Assembly (NCBI GenBank): GCA_013368375.1
Contig: JAACJP010000037.1
Span: forward strand, 1 to 64,000
Direction of reading: 5' to 3'
Length of the DNA: 64,000 bases
DNA from: Tricholomella constricta
Taxonomy: Eukaryota; Basidiomycota; Agaricomycetes; Agaricales; Lyophyllaceae
The position numbers were made by a program, and so were the translations under genes. Below are positions 1 to 14,488 of this stretch, in pieces; within the stretch, counting starts at the first letter, position 1; each line of letters starts with the position of its first letter. The notes beneath the pieces were generated by a model. The model was not told where the DNA came from, did not search any database, and was given only the letters and a program-made list of their open reading frames with translations.

Positions 1-1060
1 CACCCTCTGGGAGATGTCCATCAACAGTATACCAAGCCTCACTATCTTATTCACCACGTATATCAATTTTACAGCATACGAAAAGGCTTTTTCCAAACGT
101 ACGGAACTGGAGGATGGCATGCCTCGCATCCACAGCTACATCTTGTTCAACCCCAGTCCTAAGGGCATAGAAATGCGCAGCGGAGAGACCCGCCAGCCCA
201 ATCGACGCCTAGGCAACCATAGAGAAACTCAGGTCACGTTAGCAACTTTTAAGTACCACAGGGCAAACCTGGGCAGCCACGCCCAACCTGAAGGACGAAT
301 TTATCACGGAGTTGGGATCACTGCTGAATTTGAGGCGCGAAAGTGCGCATTCGGGGAGCGCGAGCGATAGCCATATGTCATTTGCAGCATCCTTCGCTGC
401 AGCGAGCACGGTCATTAGTGGTGCTCGATGGCGGTCGAAGACAAGGCGTGAGTTCCGGCCCGAGCGATGCCGGTGGCGCTTCTCTGTTCACACCTCTCGA
501 CACTTTCTCCCAACCACCACCACATGCACATGCCATTGCAAGCATGGTCGATCACACAGTGTCACAGCTGCAATTTGATGGCTACCTCGTTCCCAGGACC
601 GCTCATTATGTATGCTATCGCCTAGATGCCTCAAAAGTATCATAGCTTAATAACTCAAATGCAGCCTACGCCAACTCGTTTGCTGGCCGATGCGACAGGA
701 TATAAAGCACGAAATCTTCTTGTTGGTCGCCCAGGATTTCCTCGGAACCTCGTCAGCGCTCCATTGGTGTTCCATGTCTGTGTCGTGAGATTCAGACAAG
801 CGGCCCGCACAGCGTACTTTGAAGTTGGTATACTTGGATATTGGTCTCCTCAGCGTGGCTGCCTGTGATACCTGGACGCAAGTTAACCTCAATCCGAACG
901 TATGATGGAAGACTTTGTTCACACGAGCACCGACCATTTCTCATGGATACCTTCGAAGTGTACCACACTGCGCGCCAAGCTGGTCTGCGAGAAAACTGCG
1001 AAGTTCGTGGAAATAATATCCGAAGTATTCAGCCCCAGCGGTCCGATTCCCCCTGGTAGG
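1..1060. other. No recognisable gene
   Basis: About 1 kb left of the PEBP gene. Open frames of 80-120 codons exist on both strands but none resembles a family I know, and none has a clear start, splice pattern and codon bias together. The frame ending near 645 could be the tail of a gene entering from the left, but nothing confirms this. The last 100 bp act as the PEBP promoter. Confidence 0.3.
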
Positions 1061-1068
1061 GGAGCAGC

Positions 1069-1076
1069 ATATATAA
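1069..1076 (+). promoter_or_regulatory. TATA box of the PEBP gene
   Basis: TATATAAA lies 47-54 bp upstream of the ATG at 1123, the right place for a core promoter of a short-leader fungal gene. Confidence 0.6.
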
Positions 1077-1122
1077 AGAAGTGGATCACTTCGATCAACG
1101 TCACCAAGCTATCCCATTCGCG

Positions 1123-1918
1123 ATGCGTTTCTCGCCAGTTGTATTTCTCGCTCTGGCCGGATTTGCTGCTGCTCAAGACACGAGCATCAGTGCCGTAAAA
1201 CAAGCCTTTGAAGCCGCCAACGTGAGTCAAACACCTTGCGTTCTTCCTGTACAGCACACTGACACATCGTCACACAGATCCCCTCCGACCTCAGCATCAA
1301 TTTCGACCCCCGTTTCCTTCTCGAAGTTACCCTTCCTCAGCCCACAGGCCACCCCATTACCCTCCACGCCGGCGTCCAGTTACCCAGAGACTGTTTGTAG
1401 CCTCAGTGCTGAAATTTACACAAATGCTTACATTGTCCATTCCTGTCTTCAGCCACAGCGGGCCCTCCCTTCTTCAGCGTGGTGGGTGATGCAGGAAGTG
1501 GTCCCTTCGTCGTTGCGGCCGTTGATCCCGACGCACCGACACCTCAAATGCCCACCAGCGCGCAAATTCGCCACCTGCTTGCGCCCAATTTCTCTGCAGC
1601 TTTCCCGTTCGCAGAAGTGCACCCCCTCGTCAACTCCACCGCTGCAATCTCGCCCTACCGCCAGCCGACACCTCCCGCTGGCTCTGACGCTCATCGGTGC
1701 GGCCAGCTGGATCTCCCCTCTCCATGACTTTTGCTCACTCAATGTTGAAACACAGTTACATCTTCCTGCTCTTCCGTCAGCCTGCAAATTTCAACGAGCA
1801 GACGCTCGTGACGTCTTCTACGCCTGTCCAACTCTTCAACATAAGCTCATTTGCTGCAGCCACGGGCCTTGGAGATCCGATCGCGGGAACCTTTATGCTG
1901 GTTGCACCCGCAGCGTAA
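1123..1918 (+). CDS. Secreted PEBP-family protein (phosphatidylethanolamine-binding-like)
   Basis: Four exons: 1123-1221, 1278-1392, 1453-1696 and 1756-1918, giving about 206 residues. Residues 1-18 (MRFSPVVFLALAGFAAAQ) form a signal peptide. The family signature DPDAP (exon 3) and a GSDAHR block completed across intron 3 as GSDAHRYIFLLFRQ are characteristic of the PEBP/carboxypeptidase Y inhibitor (TFS1) fold, which binds anionic ligands or inhibits proteases and kinases. Introns of 56, 60 and 59 nt have GT..AG ends, and the reading frame closes perfectly across all three. The signal peptide places it in the secretory pathway, as in many mushroom PEBP-like proteins. The ligand cannot be inferred. 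The ATG is chosen because it starts the signal peptide about 50 bp after a TATA box. Confidence 0.88.
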
Positions 1919-2796
1919 TTAACTGTCGGGTCGAGATCTGCATTTTCATACGTGGACTTCATGTAGTACCATTGTACCTTGTGTCAAGAATGATTGAAAT
2001 TTCTTGTGAGGATGAACATCAAGGGCACCATTTGATTCGTGTTCAATACAAGTATCCAAAGTCGATCCAACTTGAACGAAGGATATCAACGAGAGTATAT
2101 GAAGTTGCCTCGGCTCACCAAAAGTAAATAAGCATAAGGTTTCTTGAAACGTTCAGCAGCTTTCGAGTGATGTTGAAGTCTTGTCCTGGTCGCGTCTATC
2201 GTTTTGCCGGCGATCGATATAGTGGCGCAACCTGCTTATACACTAAAGATACCTTCGGAGGTCAAAATCTAACACGGAAGACAAATTCTTACAGAGAAGC
2301 AATAGTGTCCTGCGCTTAGTGAAAATTTGCGAATGGGTCAAAGTCATCGTTAGAAACTTATACAATCCCTCGAGGGCATCCAGGGGGCGGCGATACCCTA
2401 GAGGCTTTTAAGTCTGACAAGCGGAAAAATGAGATGACAAGGTGTCCGCGTGGCGACTGAGAACGAGGAGAAGTAAGGAGAATACAGCTTTCAAGGGCAA
2501 AGCAAAGGGTCATAACTGTGCTAAGCCTCAGAAAAATGGCCGGGCCACAAGGAAGCATGGCGAAGTATTACCAGAATGGCCAAAACGTCGAGGTTTCGAG
2601 CTGGAATAGCACCATGCAAACGGGAGCGGTGGCTGAATATCAGGACCACAGAGAAACATATACGAATATCCGAAGCATTTGCCTTGAAACCCCAACGATT
2701 GTGTGAACTGCCACTGGGCAGGCTCCGGCAAATATGTCGTTGAGCTAGCAACCACACTCATAAATACATGAACTAGTGAATCCGTTACGGATGGTG
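1919..2796. other. Intergenic, convergent 3' regions
   Basis: The 880 bp between the stop of the PEBP gene and the stop of the minus-strand DUF6534 gene. I see no conserved ORF, repeat or RNA in it. Confidence 0.5.
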
Positions 2797-4729
2797 TCAC
2801 TGTGTGGCCTTCATTGGAGGAGGGGAACGATCATCCATACGCTCGACAACCGTCGTTACCGTGATACCGCGTTCAACGTCGTGTTGGGATCTGGAATCCA
2901 TCCGCTTAGACGGTGGCTCTAGTTCGTAGATGCCCGTCGTGATCTAAATAACATTAGCGCAAGAGCAAAGAGCCCGTCACAACACTTACAACCTGGGTAT
3001 CGGCATTCTGGTTTAAAATAAAAAATAGAAAATAAGAAAAAGGGATGGTAGGACTGAAAAAGTTTACCCGTTGCGACTTTGCTAAAATGCTTCCTATGTC
3101 GACCAATTGTTCGCCAAACAGGACATTGTGTGTTTGCTGACCAGGGCCTGTCAAATGGTTCCACCCTGCACGTGCATTCAATCTGTAGTCGCCATGTCAG
3201 TGAACTATACGAGCCTTGTCAACATAAACCTTACGTGCTAAGGAGGGAATTGGTATAGAGTTTTGATAATGCAAAGTCCCAGACGAAATTTCTGAGTAGC
3301 CATTGCAGGTCAGTGTTGATGTTGTATTTGGGAAATAGTCACGTACAAAGTAATGTTCTGAAAAAAGCAGATATAGCATAATTTCTTCTGGGAAGGCAAA
3401 AGAAGTAAATACCTTGAGAAGACAAAAGCACGTTACATGAAGGATGGCAAAGATGGCCGTAATGGCACCGGTCTGCACAGTCACTGCTCGTAGTCAAGGT
3501 GAGAGGTCTCAAAAAGGAGTGGAGCTTGCGTACAGCGAATGATCCTGTTAATCTTCCTGTCTGTGTATCGGAACCCAGTCTTGCGCTGGTACTAGCTGAT
3601 TGTGTGAGATAAGCAGTAGATCACAAGCACTCCTATACGTACGAGGGACCAAGACAAACTAAGAGCAATAAGGCCGTCGGCCAATGCAGAAGAGGTGAGC
3701 CAAGTGATGACAGTAGGCCTAAGTTCTTGAATCCTGGCAAAATCGACAAGGAGAGGGATCCAGATGGTAGTGCCAACCGCCCCAACTAAAGCAAGATGAA
3801 CATCTTTGTCAGTTCTAATAGATCTCATAATGCTATGAAGCGCTCGTACCAAAAGCAGAGAAGGCGAGGAAGCAAATGATACCAGGAACTGCTTTGGAGC
3901 CACTGATCATATTGATACGCCACGCGATGAATATTTCGACTGAAGTAGATACCAAGGTCTGAAAGATACAACAGTGTTAGATTTCAGAAACATTATCACA
4001 TTTGACTGACCGTTACAATCGGGTCTGTAACCATCCATTCAAGTAACAATACAATATATGTTTACGCTAAAAGAGCTTACCAGCAGATAGCACTGGATGA
4101 TTGAAGCACTGATAAAAAAAAATAGGGGTGACTCAAAGGTTGAAGGTGCTCACTGATTGGCATAGTCTTAAGAGCCCTTTCGGTACCTAGTAGTCTGTGA
4201 GTGATGGCAGACCCCATTGAATACTGGCTTGCTCACCAAAACGAAGCACGAGAGGTTCATATATCATTGCGATATCGAAAGCCGTGTTGAGGATTTCCAA
4301 TATGAACAGATAGAGGACCTAACGGTGCGAATGAGTGAGTTTCAGTCTGCAAATCAAACGTTCATACAAAATATCTGATCCATTTGGCATCCCTGGTAAT
4401 CGAAAGATTTAGTAATGCTCCTACAAAGGCAAAGACGAAATAGGCTAACCTTGTATATGTCTGATAATAGATGAATGTCTGTGGCCGTGCTCAATAAAGT
4501 TTGGACGTTGAGAAAACTGCTTCGTCTGACCTGCACGATACATATCTGGCGATATGCATGGATTAACACGCGCCTATAAGTCTGCCTACTGAAAAAAAAA
4601 AAAATTCTCACCCCGAATAGTATGGTGTTTAGGAAAACACCAATGAGCATGGGCCCAAAGCTGTTAATAAATGTTATATGAGTGTACGACAGCTAGATAA
4701 TTGACCTACAGGGGTCCGACATTGGGCAT
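2797..4729 (-). CDS. DUF6534-family multi-pass membrane protein
   Basis: Multi-exon minus-strand gene. It starts at CAT 4727-4729 with a 20-nt exon that joins, after a GT..AG intron, a stretch reading LFGPMLIGVFLNTILFG. Further exons give VLYLFILEILNTAFDIAM followed by YEPLVLRFG (about 4240-4320), WLTSSALADGLIALSLSW (about 3700), KTGFRYTDRKINRIIR and LTVQTGAITAIFAILHVTC (about 3430-3580), then SLNARAGWNH near 3170 and a hydrophilic tail ending VVERMDDRSPPPMKATQ at a TGA (2797-2799). These blocks, in this order, are the DUF6534 seven-helix-like family, expanded in Agaricomycetes and of unknown function. Exons are separated by about ten short introns. The gene is antisense to its neighbours and looks intact; exact internal splice sites are not all resolved. 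Confidence 0.82.
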
Positions 4730-6201
4730 CGTGTGCGGTACAATACAGGTTTTCGAAAAGAGAGAAGAAGCACACTGGCCTTTATGCAACGATGCAAAAA
4801 TAGAACAGTGGTGACATCAGGTTGCTAAGCTGCTTCAAGATCAAGACTCGGTGATACAATGGATTCTTCCCCGATCCATTCTAGACAGTTGATAACTGCG
4901 GTTGACCATAGGCCATCGTGCCGTAACACTGAGTAATGTACATTCTATTGCTCACAGATGTTCGCGATGGCGAAAATCAAGATTTCGGGAGTGTGTCAAA
5001 GGTATATGTGTCGATTCAAGAGTCAAGCAGCTCCTCTTTCCTGTCGGTGAGGAAGAGACTCCATCCCTAGAGAAGCTTCAATTGAGGACTACCTCGCAAC
5101 AAAATGATGCAGGGTATAAAGAAAATTTACTCAGTCCCCAATGCGACTCGCATGGATCAATCTGCAATGAAGTCAGTATATTTGATTTCGTCGTCAATCC
5201 AGCCAGCAAAGACGGAAGCGGATTGAATGGTCCATAGTTGGCAGATTAGGAGACTTCGAAGGAGACCATGTAGAACTGAATGCATAACCAAGGAGTTGGC
5301 GTTTGGCCGTCGCCACTGCAGGTGGCTGTGGATGGCGAATAATATGTTCACACGGTCACCCAGTTGTGAACAATTCTCCGAATCCCTGTTTCCGCCTACT
5401 TCAAAATCAATGAGTGCGCATCAAAGATGCTCCACGTCTCTGTTGTATGTGGCCGAATTGTCTCTCCTTCCCTCGTCTGGCCTAAGTTCACAAAAGACCT
5501 TTATTTCGCCGGAGCTATCGCAATGTATCGGTCAGGATGTCGTGAGTATCGCAGGATCATCAGTGGAACCCATGATTCTCGTGCATAATGTTTCATCCGC
5601 CTGGATGGTCAGTCAGAATCAGATCTTGTGACAGTCATGGGTATCGGTACACTCCCGCACTAGCCCGTCTCATCTTCTCTAGCGTCGAATGCGGATTGCC
5701 GGCTCCCATCCCTCTCGCCCTAGGAACACTCTTGCGTATAGATACACCGGCAGAGAAATGGCTGCCCTTCAGGAACTCGCTTGTCGCATATGTAGGCCGT
5801 CTTGCTATCCTCTCGTGCCCTTTTTACGACAAACCGAAAGGCGACATTGAACAGTACCCGATCGAAAAATAAAACCCTGTGAAATTGTGTCAATGAGATG
5901 CGGCTAGTGTCTCTCACAGGTCGTGCTTCTTTTGCACCGAAAAAAGAACCCTTTTTGTGGATCTGAGGCGCAGACGCATGATTGGCTTTTGGCTCCAGTC
6001 CTGCTTAGTGATGCTGATTCTGATTTCCCAAGTGCTGGCCGCTCTCTATGGCTCCGGAGGCAGGCATGTCAACTGATTATAAGAATGAATCTAGATTCAA
6101 GAGTCAGGCGTCCAAGCTTTGCTATATGAGAGACCGCACAATCACAGCATATTGATCATCGGCCCAAGTTCTTCCACATACACGATCCTTTCCCAAAAGC
6201 T
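4730..6201. other. Intergenic region without recognised gene
   Basis: Spacer of 1.47 kb between the divergent DUF6534 and aldehyde dehydrogenase genes. Plus-strand frames at 4902-5237 and 5227-5631 are open, but their translations have biased, unfamiliar composition and no family resemblance. The right part presumably carries the dehydrogenase promoter. No repeat or TIR was seen. Confidence 0.35.
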
Positions 6202-8611
<2,410 letters not shown>

Positions 8612-10029
8612 ATTGCTTTTTCGTCTTCCTCCTCCTCTACATCATGTTGCTGCTCTCTGTATTCAATCCAAGTTGATTTCCTTTCTCAGAATGTGAACAT
8701 TCACTAAACGTACGCTGATGAGGGTGAGGTTCCCAACGATTTAAGGAAAGAGTATTCAGGCCGTGCCAGCAGCAGAGGAAGCAACTTTATTTCGCGTCGC
8801 CGAGCCTGACAGTGTCATCCGAATGATTCATCTTATCATTGATTTACAAACTGCTATTGTCTGCGGCCTTGCACCCCACCACCGTCCCGTCATTCATCTT
8901 ACTGTTGCATCGAATTTGTCAGTGCCGGAAATAATCATTGCACACTCATTAGCAATTAGGAAGATCAATTTGGTTGCTGGATAATCGGAATTATCGCTGG
9001 CTGACGGTCGTTCTCTCACAACCTGCTATGACCCAACGATGATAGAACGCTGCGGCCGGAATTCAGAATCGCCATGAATACGTTCTACAGCACAACGATC
9101 GAGGTCGTCTGTTGGATGTCCGATTCTCTCCTCTTCGCCTACCCCAGATACTTCGGACCGATATTCAGACTCCAGGAACTTTTGCACGGTTTGTCGTGCG
9201 GATCTACTTAAGTGAATCAGTCTAGATTGAGTTTAATATCTGCGACTGACTTGCCAAAGGAACCCCATCGCAGAGGCTTTTTTTTTCGACAAGCGCAACA
9301 CTGTACTAAGGGCTATATATTTCAAGATTGCGATCCTAAATCATCATACGTATCTTTTTGAGGTGCCCTATGGGAGAATTCTTACGGAGTCATGGAAAGT
9401 CACCATATTGCCGAAACAAGTCCCGTTCAAGGACTAACGCACCCCTACCCGCTGGCTGCTTTATGGCTGGCTCGCGGTTGAATATAGCGGACGGGCGATA
9501 TAAGCGAAGTAATGCAATTCTGGTGGCAACTTACAGCACTATCTATTACATGGACAAGTTTCTGCATTCACATTGTTCGGCAGTGCCCGTGTACAAGTAA
9601 ACATATACGTAGCATATACATCCATACATCCATCCATATAACGATCTGAAATCGCATCCAAAAATCGCATTGCCTTGCGCGTCGCTTTCTCTGTACGACG
9701 GGGCTTCAGGGGTGGTCAATTGTTGTTTACTACCGGCTTTGCGTGCAATGGTGGTGAAACTGGCGAGAGCGTGCCGCGGCAAAACGGATCCGCACATCCG
9801 CATAACTTCCGTGCAGCCGATAGAAAGCTGAGTCATTTCTGCTGACTTTCTCGCTCAACCCTTGCAATGGAGAACAGCGCCGTGAACATTCGTGTCTTCC
9901 ATGCTCCTTTAAATTCCAGGAGATTTGCTTGTTGCAGAATCCTCCAAGCCTCGTCTCCCTCATCAAATTCCTACGGATAATACCTTTGGATACCCCCCAA
10001 ACGAATCGTGGAGTTCCCTCGAGGCCAAC
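8612..10029. other. Intergenic region
   Basis: Spacer of 1.4 kb with the 3' flank of the dehydrogenase gene and the promoter side of the DUF3533 gene. It contains a short imperfect CATC-type microsatellite around 9619-9637 and a poly-T run near 9281. No gene or transposon ends were recognised. Confidence 0.4.
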
Positions 10030-12067
10030 ATGTCAGCACACAGCACTGAGGTCGAACGGTCGATTTCCCGCAGATCAGGGGCTAGTTCTCAAGACGAGAA
10101 GCCCTTCAGCAAAAGCTTCTTCGACAAGAATAACGCTGTGGCGCGGGCTATCTATATTAAAGTCCTGTTCGGAGGCACGTTCTCGACCATATTGATAATC
10201 TTCGCTATCTTTCCATTCTTCTGGGGTGCTCTGTGGAAGACTCCTGTGCGCAACCTCAATGGTTGGGTAGTTGTGAGTCCTTTCTTCTCTCACGCGACTT
10301 GGACCCGCTGACACTTATCCTTTGAAGGACTTTGACGGTGGCTTGGTGGGGCAGACTGTCGCTCAAGCACTGACATCTCAGCAAGTCAGCCTACTTGGCA
10401 AGGTTACGTGGACTGCTATCCCAGCCAGTCGATTTCCAGGTGGTGCTGTTGAATTAGCTGCTGAGGTTCAGGAGGAACGGACATGGGCGGCCATCGCAAG
10501 TGCGTAGTGTTGTCATTTCATTGACAAGGTTCTCAATTGTTATTAAGTCCACTCTGGGTCTACGACACGCCTTCAAGCATCCTACACCAATCCTAATGCA
10601 TCCTACGACGGCTCCGAGGCAATTACTATCTATGCTGTTGAAGCGCGCAGCGAGAATGCTTAGTGAGCCTCGTCATTCTCGTCGGCCTTTCGTGTTTGTG
10701 ACCACCAATATCATAAACAGCCGAAGTCTAATAAGGCCATCCGTAAGCTCCTACTCCGTCTACGATTTTTGATTTTGTTCTGAAGATCCGTGTTTCCCAC
10801 CAGGCCCAAGCCGTTCTTGAGAAGATCTCTCAAACGTTCGCACTGCAAGCGATGTCCCAACTCGCATCATCTGCAAATCTAACAGCCCTCGCGTTGAACT
10901 CCCCACAAACCGTCCTTACTCCAATCGCGTATACCTTCGACAACCTTATACCGTTCGACCAGCCCGTGTATGTCACTAACTTCTGAATTCGTCTAATCGC
11001 AACGCGCTGAATACTATCCCGCGGTACAGAGCAACCGCAGTCACATTTGTCGGCTTAATATACCAGCTCATCCTTTCATTCTTCATTGTGGTATGTTGAC
11101 TCGAATCGCTTTGTTGTCCCGAGCTCACACGCATCATAGATGATCTGCTCTGCCGCTCGCGACGCAGCAGGATTCAATCGGACGCTCTCTCTGCGATCCC
11201 TCATTTTAACTCGCTATGCGTCGTCCTTCGGCGCATACTTCATCGTGTCGGTCCGTCAGCCCTCCATTGGCCTATCAAAACATCACTCATACATATCTGT
11301 TGTCTGCAGTTATTTAATGCCTTGCTCAGTCTCGCGTTCCAGCTTGACTTTACGCGCAAGTAAGCATCGATATCCTCTCCACTTCAAATCTCAGCCTTCA
11401 TGATCCCTCCTACGTCACTTCTAGGTTCGGCCACGGCGGTTTCGTGGTCTTCTGGATGCTCAATTGGGTCGGCATGCTCGCAGTGTACGTCTTTATCTCC
11501 TTCCCCACCTCCCATCCTTCGTACCAGTACTCATATTTGCACCGCGTGCAGCGGACTCGCACTGGAATCACTCCTTACCCTTTTAACACCACAATTCATG
11601 CCTTTCTTCATGATCATGTGGATCATCAGTGCGTCTCTCCACCAAACGCCTGTATCCTACCCATCCTGATATCCATTCGTGCCAGTCAACGTCTCGGTCT
11701 GCATCTTCCCCATCGAGGTCATGCCTGTCGTCTTCCGCTACGGATATGCCGTGCCGTTCTACAACATCTCTCGTGCCGTACGATCCATCGTCTACGGCAC
11801 CAAGAATACAAGTACGTCTTCACACATCTCCCCCCCGTCGCCCCTTCGCACGCTGACGCTTCTTCCCCCTTCTCCCTTCCCCTTGTTGCAATAGTCGGCG
11901 AGAACTTCGGGATACTCATTGCTTGGGCAGCCATCTCGTGTATCACCCTTGCCCTCATCCAGTGGTTTATACGTCGAAGGGACGTGGCCAACGCCGACCT
12001 GGTGCCGCCCCAGTCGGAAAAAGATGAACCAGAGACAACAGTAGGCGAAGAGAAGCAGCAGGCGTGA
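10030..12067 (+). CDS. DUF3533 / SNG1-like multi-pass membrane protein
   Basis: First ATG of the frame at 10030 (MSAHSTEVERSIS). An N-terminal cytosolic stretch is followed by a first membrane helix (VLFGGTFSTILIIFAIFPFF), a large loop (for example DFDGGLVGQTVAQAL and SQLASSANLTALAL), then several helices toward the C-terminus: VTFVGLIYQLILSFFIV, FGHGGFVVFWMLNWVGML, FMPFFMIMWIIS, and a VNVSVCIFPIEVMPVVFRYG block. The last exon gives GENFGILIAWAAISC and a charged tail ending EEKQQA at a TGA (12065-12067). One N-terminal helix, a long loop and a C-terminal helix bundle is the DUF3533 layout, whose yeast member SNG1 confers nitrosoguanidine resistance; an ABC-2-like exporter role is only inferred. 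About ten introns. The gene appears intact. Confidence 0.85.
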
Positions 12068-12261
12068 TGATGGGTGATTGCTTTGGCCATGGTCGGTTTT
12101 ATCCTATTTAGCGCCCTAGCGTGCTGATTTAATGTAGTTACATATCGATTCGGATTTCTCGGAGAGGAAAAAGGTAGATCGTGAGTGCACTCCGTACTGT
12201 ACATCTCCATCTACATTGCTGTTTTTACAAATTTACATCCAGGAGGTATATATACTAGTAT

Positions 12262-13649
12262 TCAGCATCTGAAACAACGGTAAAACTGTGTCAATCTATT
12301 TCCATGCGGATGGTGTCCTTTCAATCCCTAAAAGCTATCCGCGAGCAACTCATCCAGCCTTTGTCGCCACTCCGATGGTTCCTCTCCGTCATCAGAACTC
12401 TCATCTCCATTCAAAGCATGTTCATCAGAGATTCTCTTCTGACCCGGGAAGAGCCAATCCAGAGCATCCGTCAACCGCGTCGAAACCAATTCCAATACAG
12501 CGTCGTCAACTGAGCTCCTCCCGTCTGCTCCTATGGCATACGAGCACGCGGCACCTGGAAGCGCCCAGTTCGCATACGGCTTCCCATGGGATCCACTTGT
12601 CATCCACCGCGTTCCGAAAATGCGATTGTGTGACTCCATCCACAACACGCAGCAGAAGCAGCTTCGTTTGCTAACTCCAATGGGGTGGACATTGAGGTTG
12701 TGGAGTGATGATAGGCCAAAGTGGAGGATGATGCGAAGTTCAGCGTGAATGCATGCATGTACAGTTTGATTTTTCCCCCAATTGCCGAGGATGGAAGGAA
12801 AGTGTCTGTCGAGTTTGTTTAATGTCTCTGGCGATAAAGAAGATTGCTTGAGTCCATTTGCTACGGCGTCGTAAGCACTATCGCAAAGGTCGAATACCCC
12901 CTCTCCCGTGCCAGTGAAAGTGTCCGTGACCCAGCGGTGGGGAATCGGGAAGAGGCGCTTGGCTTTCTGGATGAGGTGGGAGACGCCGCTGACATATTGG
13001 CAAACCTTGCCCAGACGCCGCTTCAATTTCTCTGCCCTCTCCTTGCAATCTTTGTTCGAGAGGTTGCGGTCGTCGGTGAGTGTTTTCAGGAAAGGAGAGA
13101 GCCTAAGAGCGTTCGCGAGGGCGAAAAGTTTTGCATATTTCTTAGCCGAGGAGGCTACATCTTCCGCATCTAACCCCTGTGCGGTCTTGTCGGTGAGCAT
13201 TTCCACGACATCTCTCCATACAGTGGCAAATGCAGGCACTGCATTCCGATACTTCTGGAAAAACATGTGTGCACCAGCTGCAGGAAACTCGGCCTGAATA
13301 TTTGCCTCCGGTGTGTATGCCTGCAGTGCCAGCATGAAGTCGTTGAGGAGCTCTCCATCTTGAAGAGATGTATGCAGATTGTGAATTCGCTTATCGATAT
13401 TTACACCACACCGGCGGATAAGAAAGGGAAAGAGATCGATTGCGTCGGCGACAGAGGGACTCCCGATAAGAGAAATGAGTTCGTTTGCAGCGGATACATC
13501 CTCAGGTGTAGGAGGTCCATTCTTCGATAGGACGAGCTGCACCTGCTGGCGCTTATCAAATGAAGCTGCAAAGACGTCTCCAGGGTTTCCGGTGGTCAGT
13601 GCTACAGCGATTGTGTCAAGAAGGCGAACGTCCCGGTTGGTATCCAAGT
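12262..13649 (-). pseudogene. OTT_1508-like deaminase, copy 1, 5'-truncated
   Basis: A minus-strand frame is open from 13649 to the stop at 12328 (about 440 codons) and near-identical to residues 44 onward of the complete copy at 43802-45277. It keeps the deaminase signature: HAE within HACIHAELRII and SCFCC (CxxC) after IGVSKR. It lacks the first 43 residues and has no ATG at its start; homology to copy 2 begins at ACTTGGA, at the left target duplication of a MITE (13642-13649). The next DNA beyond the MITE is a truncated LTR, so promoter and start codon are gone. The C-terminus (EWRQRLDELLADSF) differs from copy 2. About 40 bp of shared sequence resumes in the 3' flank (12262-12300), marking the outer edge of the duplicated segment. 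It is probably not expressed as a full protein. Confidence 0.8.
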
Positions 13650-14135
13650 CAAGGGGGTGGCGGAACCCGGATCCCGAACATGAGGTTGGGGGGAGGGGGG
13701 TCCGCTATTTGCTCTTAAAAAAAAGTTGGACATACAATTTTTTTGGCTATATACAGCCCCTCTGTGCGCAGGAGTGTTGACCAGCATGTTTTGATCTAAA
13801 AATGTCAATTCAGCACGACTCCCGAGTGTGAGGAAGAGATCTGCCGGGCTCTTGGCTAGAATTTTAAATAGATACCGACTGGACCGAAGTGGCAATGGGT
13901 CTGATTTTGGCCTGATAATGTATGACAGAAGATTTTCTCAATGTAATCAACTGTATATTTTACTCGCGATGATCATACTCTTACTCCGGATTTTTTTGGC
14001 ATGGTTTGATCGCGACTTTGGGCTGAAAAATTGCCTATTATGGTAAGGGGGGGGGGGGGGGTAGCCAGCGGCGCCTTAAGAAAAAGTACGAGTGTACATC
14101 GGATTTTCGCGTTCCGCCACCCCCTTGATCCAAGT
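13642..14135. mobile_element. hAT-type MITE with 8-bp target duplication
   Basis: Body 13650-14127 (478 bp). Perfect 17-bp terminal inverted repeats, CAAGGGGGTGGCGGAAC at 13650-13666 and its complement at 14111-14127, are flanked by the exact 8-bp duplication ATCCAAGT (13642-13649 and 14128-14135). An 8-bp duplication with a CA-starting TIR is the hAT superfamily signature. There is no transposase inside; the interior is AT-rich with a poly-G run near 14048, so it depends on a transposase elsewhere. Its TIR differs from that of the hAT at 38090-43629, so that element is not an obvious partner. It inserted right at the junction of deaminase copy 1 and an LTR fragment. Confidence 0.88.
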
Positions 14136-14136
14136 T

Positions 14137-14469
14137 ATGCCAGTGGGCCGACTATATACGAGTACTGTACATAATAATCAAGGAATGGTCTGCGGCGCGT
14201 GTATGGACACGTTCCCGACGCTGTCCGATCCTCGTGGCTCAGGGTACGGACACGAGTGGGGACAGCCGACGTCGGGATGTCGGGTGGTCGGGATCGGCGT
14301 CGGGCGCACACAGGGAGAGATGGGAAACGACAGGAAGTGTGTAAGTATATACGCCGACGCTTGGGTCGGAGCGTCGGGGGTCAGGATCGCGAATGGTCGG
14401 GGGAGCGATCGCATGGGCGGGGGGACGATCGGTGAGCGTCGGAGGGCGCGAAAGGGAGTTCCCCTAACA
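14137..14469 (-). mobile_element. Truncated LTR of the C-type Ty3/gypsy element
   Basis: Reverse complement of the first 333 of 470 bases of element C's LTRs (25491-25960, 31341-31810), nearly identical to the right one. The LTR 5' terminus (TGTTAGGGGA read on the minus strand) is intact at 14469 and abuts element A sequence. The R-U5 end (about 137 bp) is missing, and the broken side joins deaminase copy 1 DNA one base beyond the MITE duplication. It is therefore the remnant of an earlier C insertion into A followed by a deletion or recombination that also removed A's 5' end. Confidence 0.88.
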
Positions 14470-14488
14470 GCCGATAGCAAGCACCAAT

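Noticed and set aside
4902..5872. Overlapping plus-strand frames between DUF6534 and the dehydrogenase
   Set aside because: No family match, no consistent splice pattern, composition like random frames.
12328..13649. Deaminase copy 1 as a working gene
   Set aside because: No ATG, promoter lost, starts at a transposon junction; only the frame has survived.
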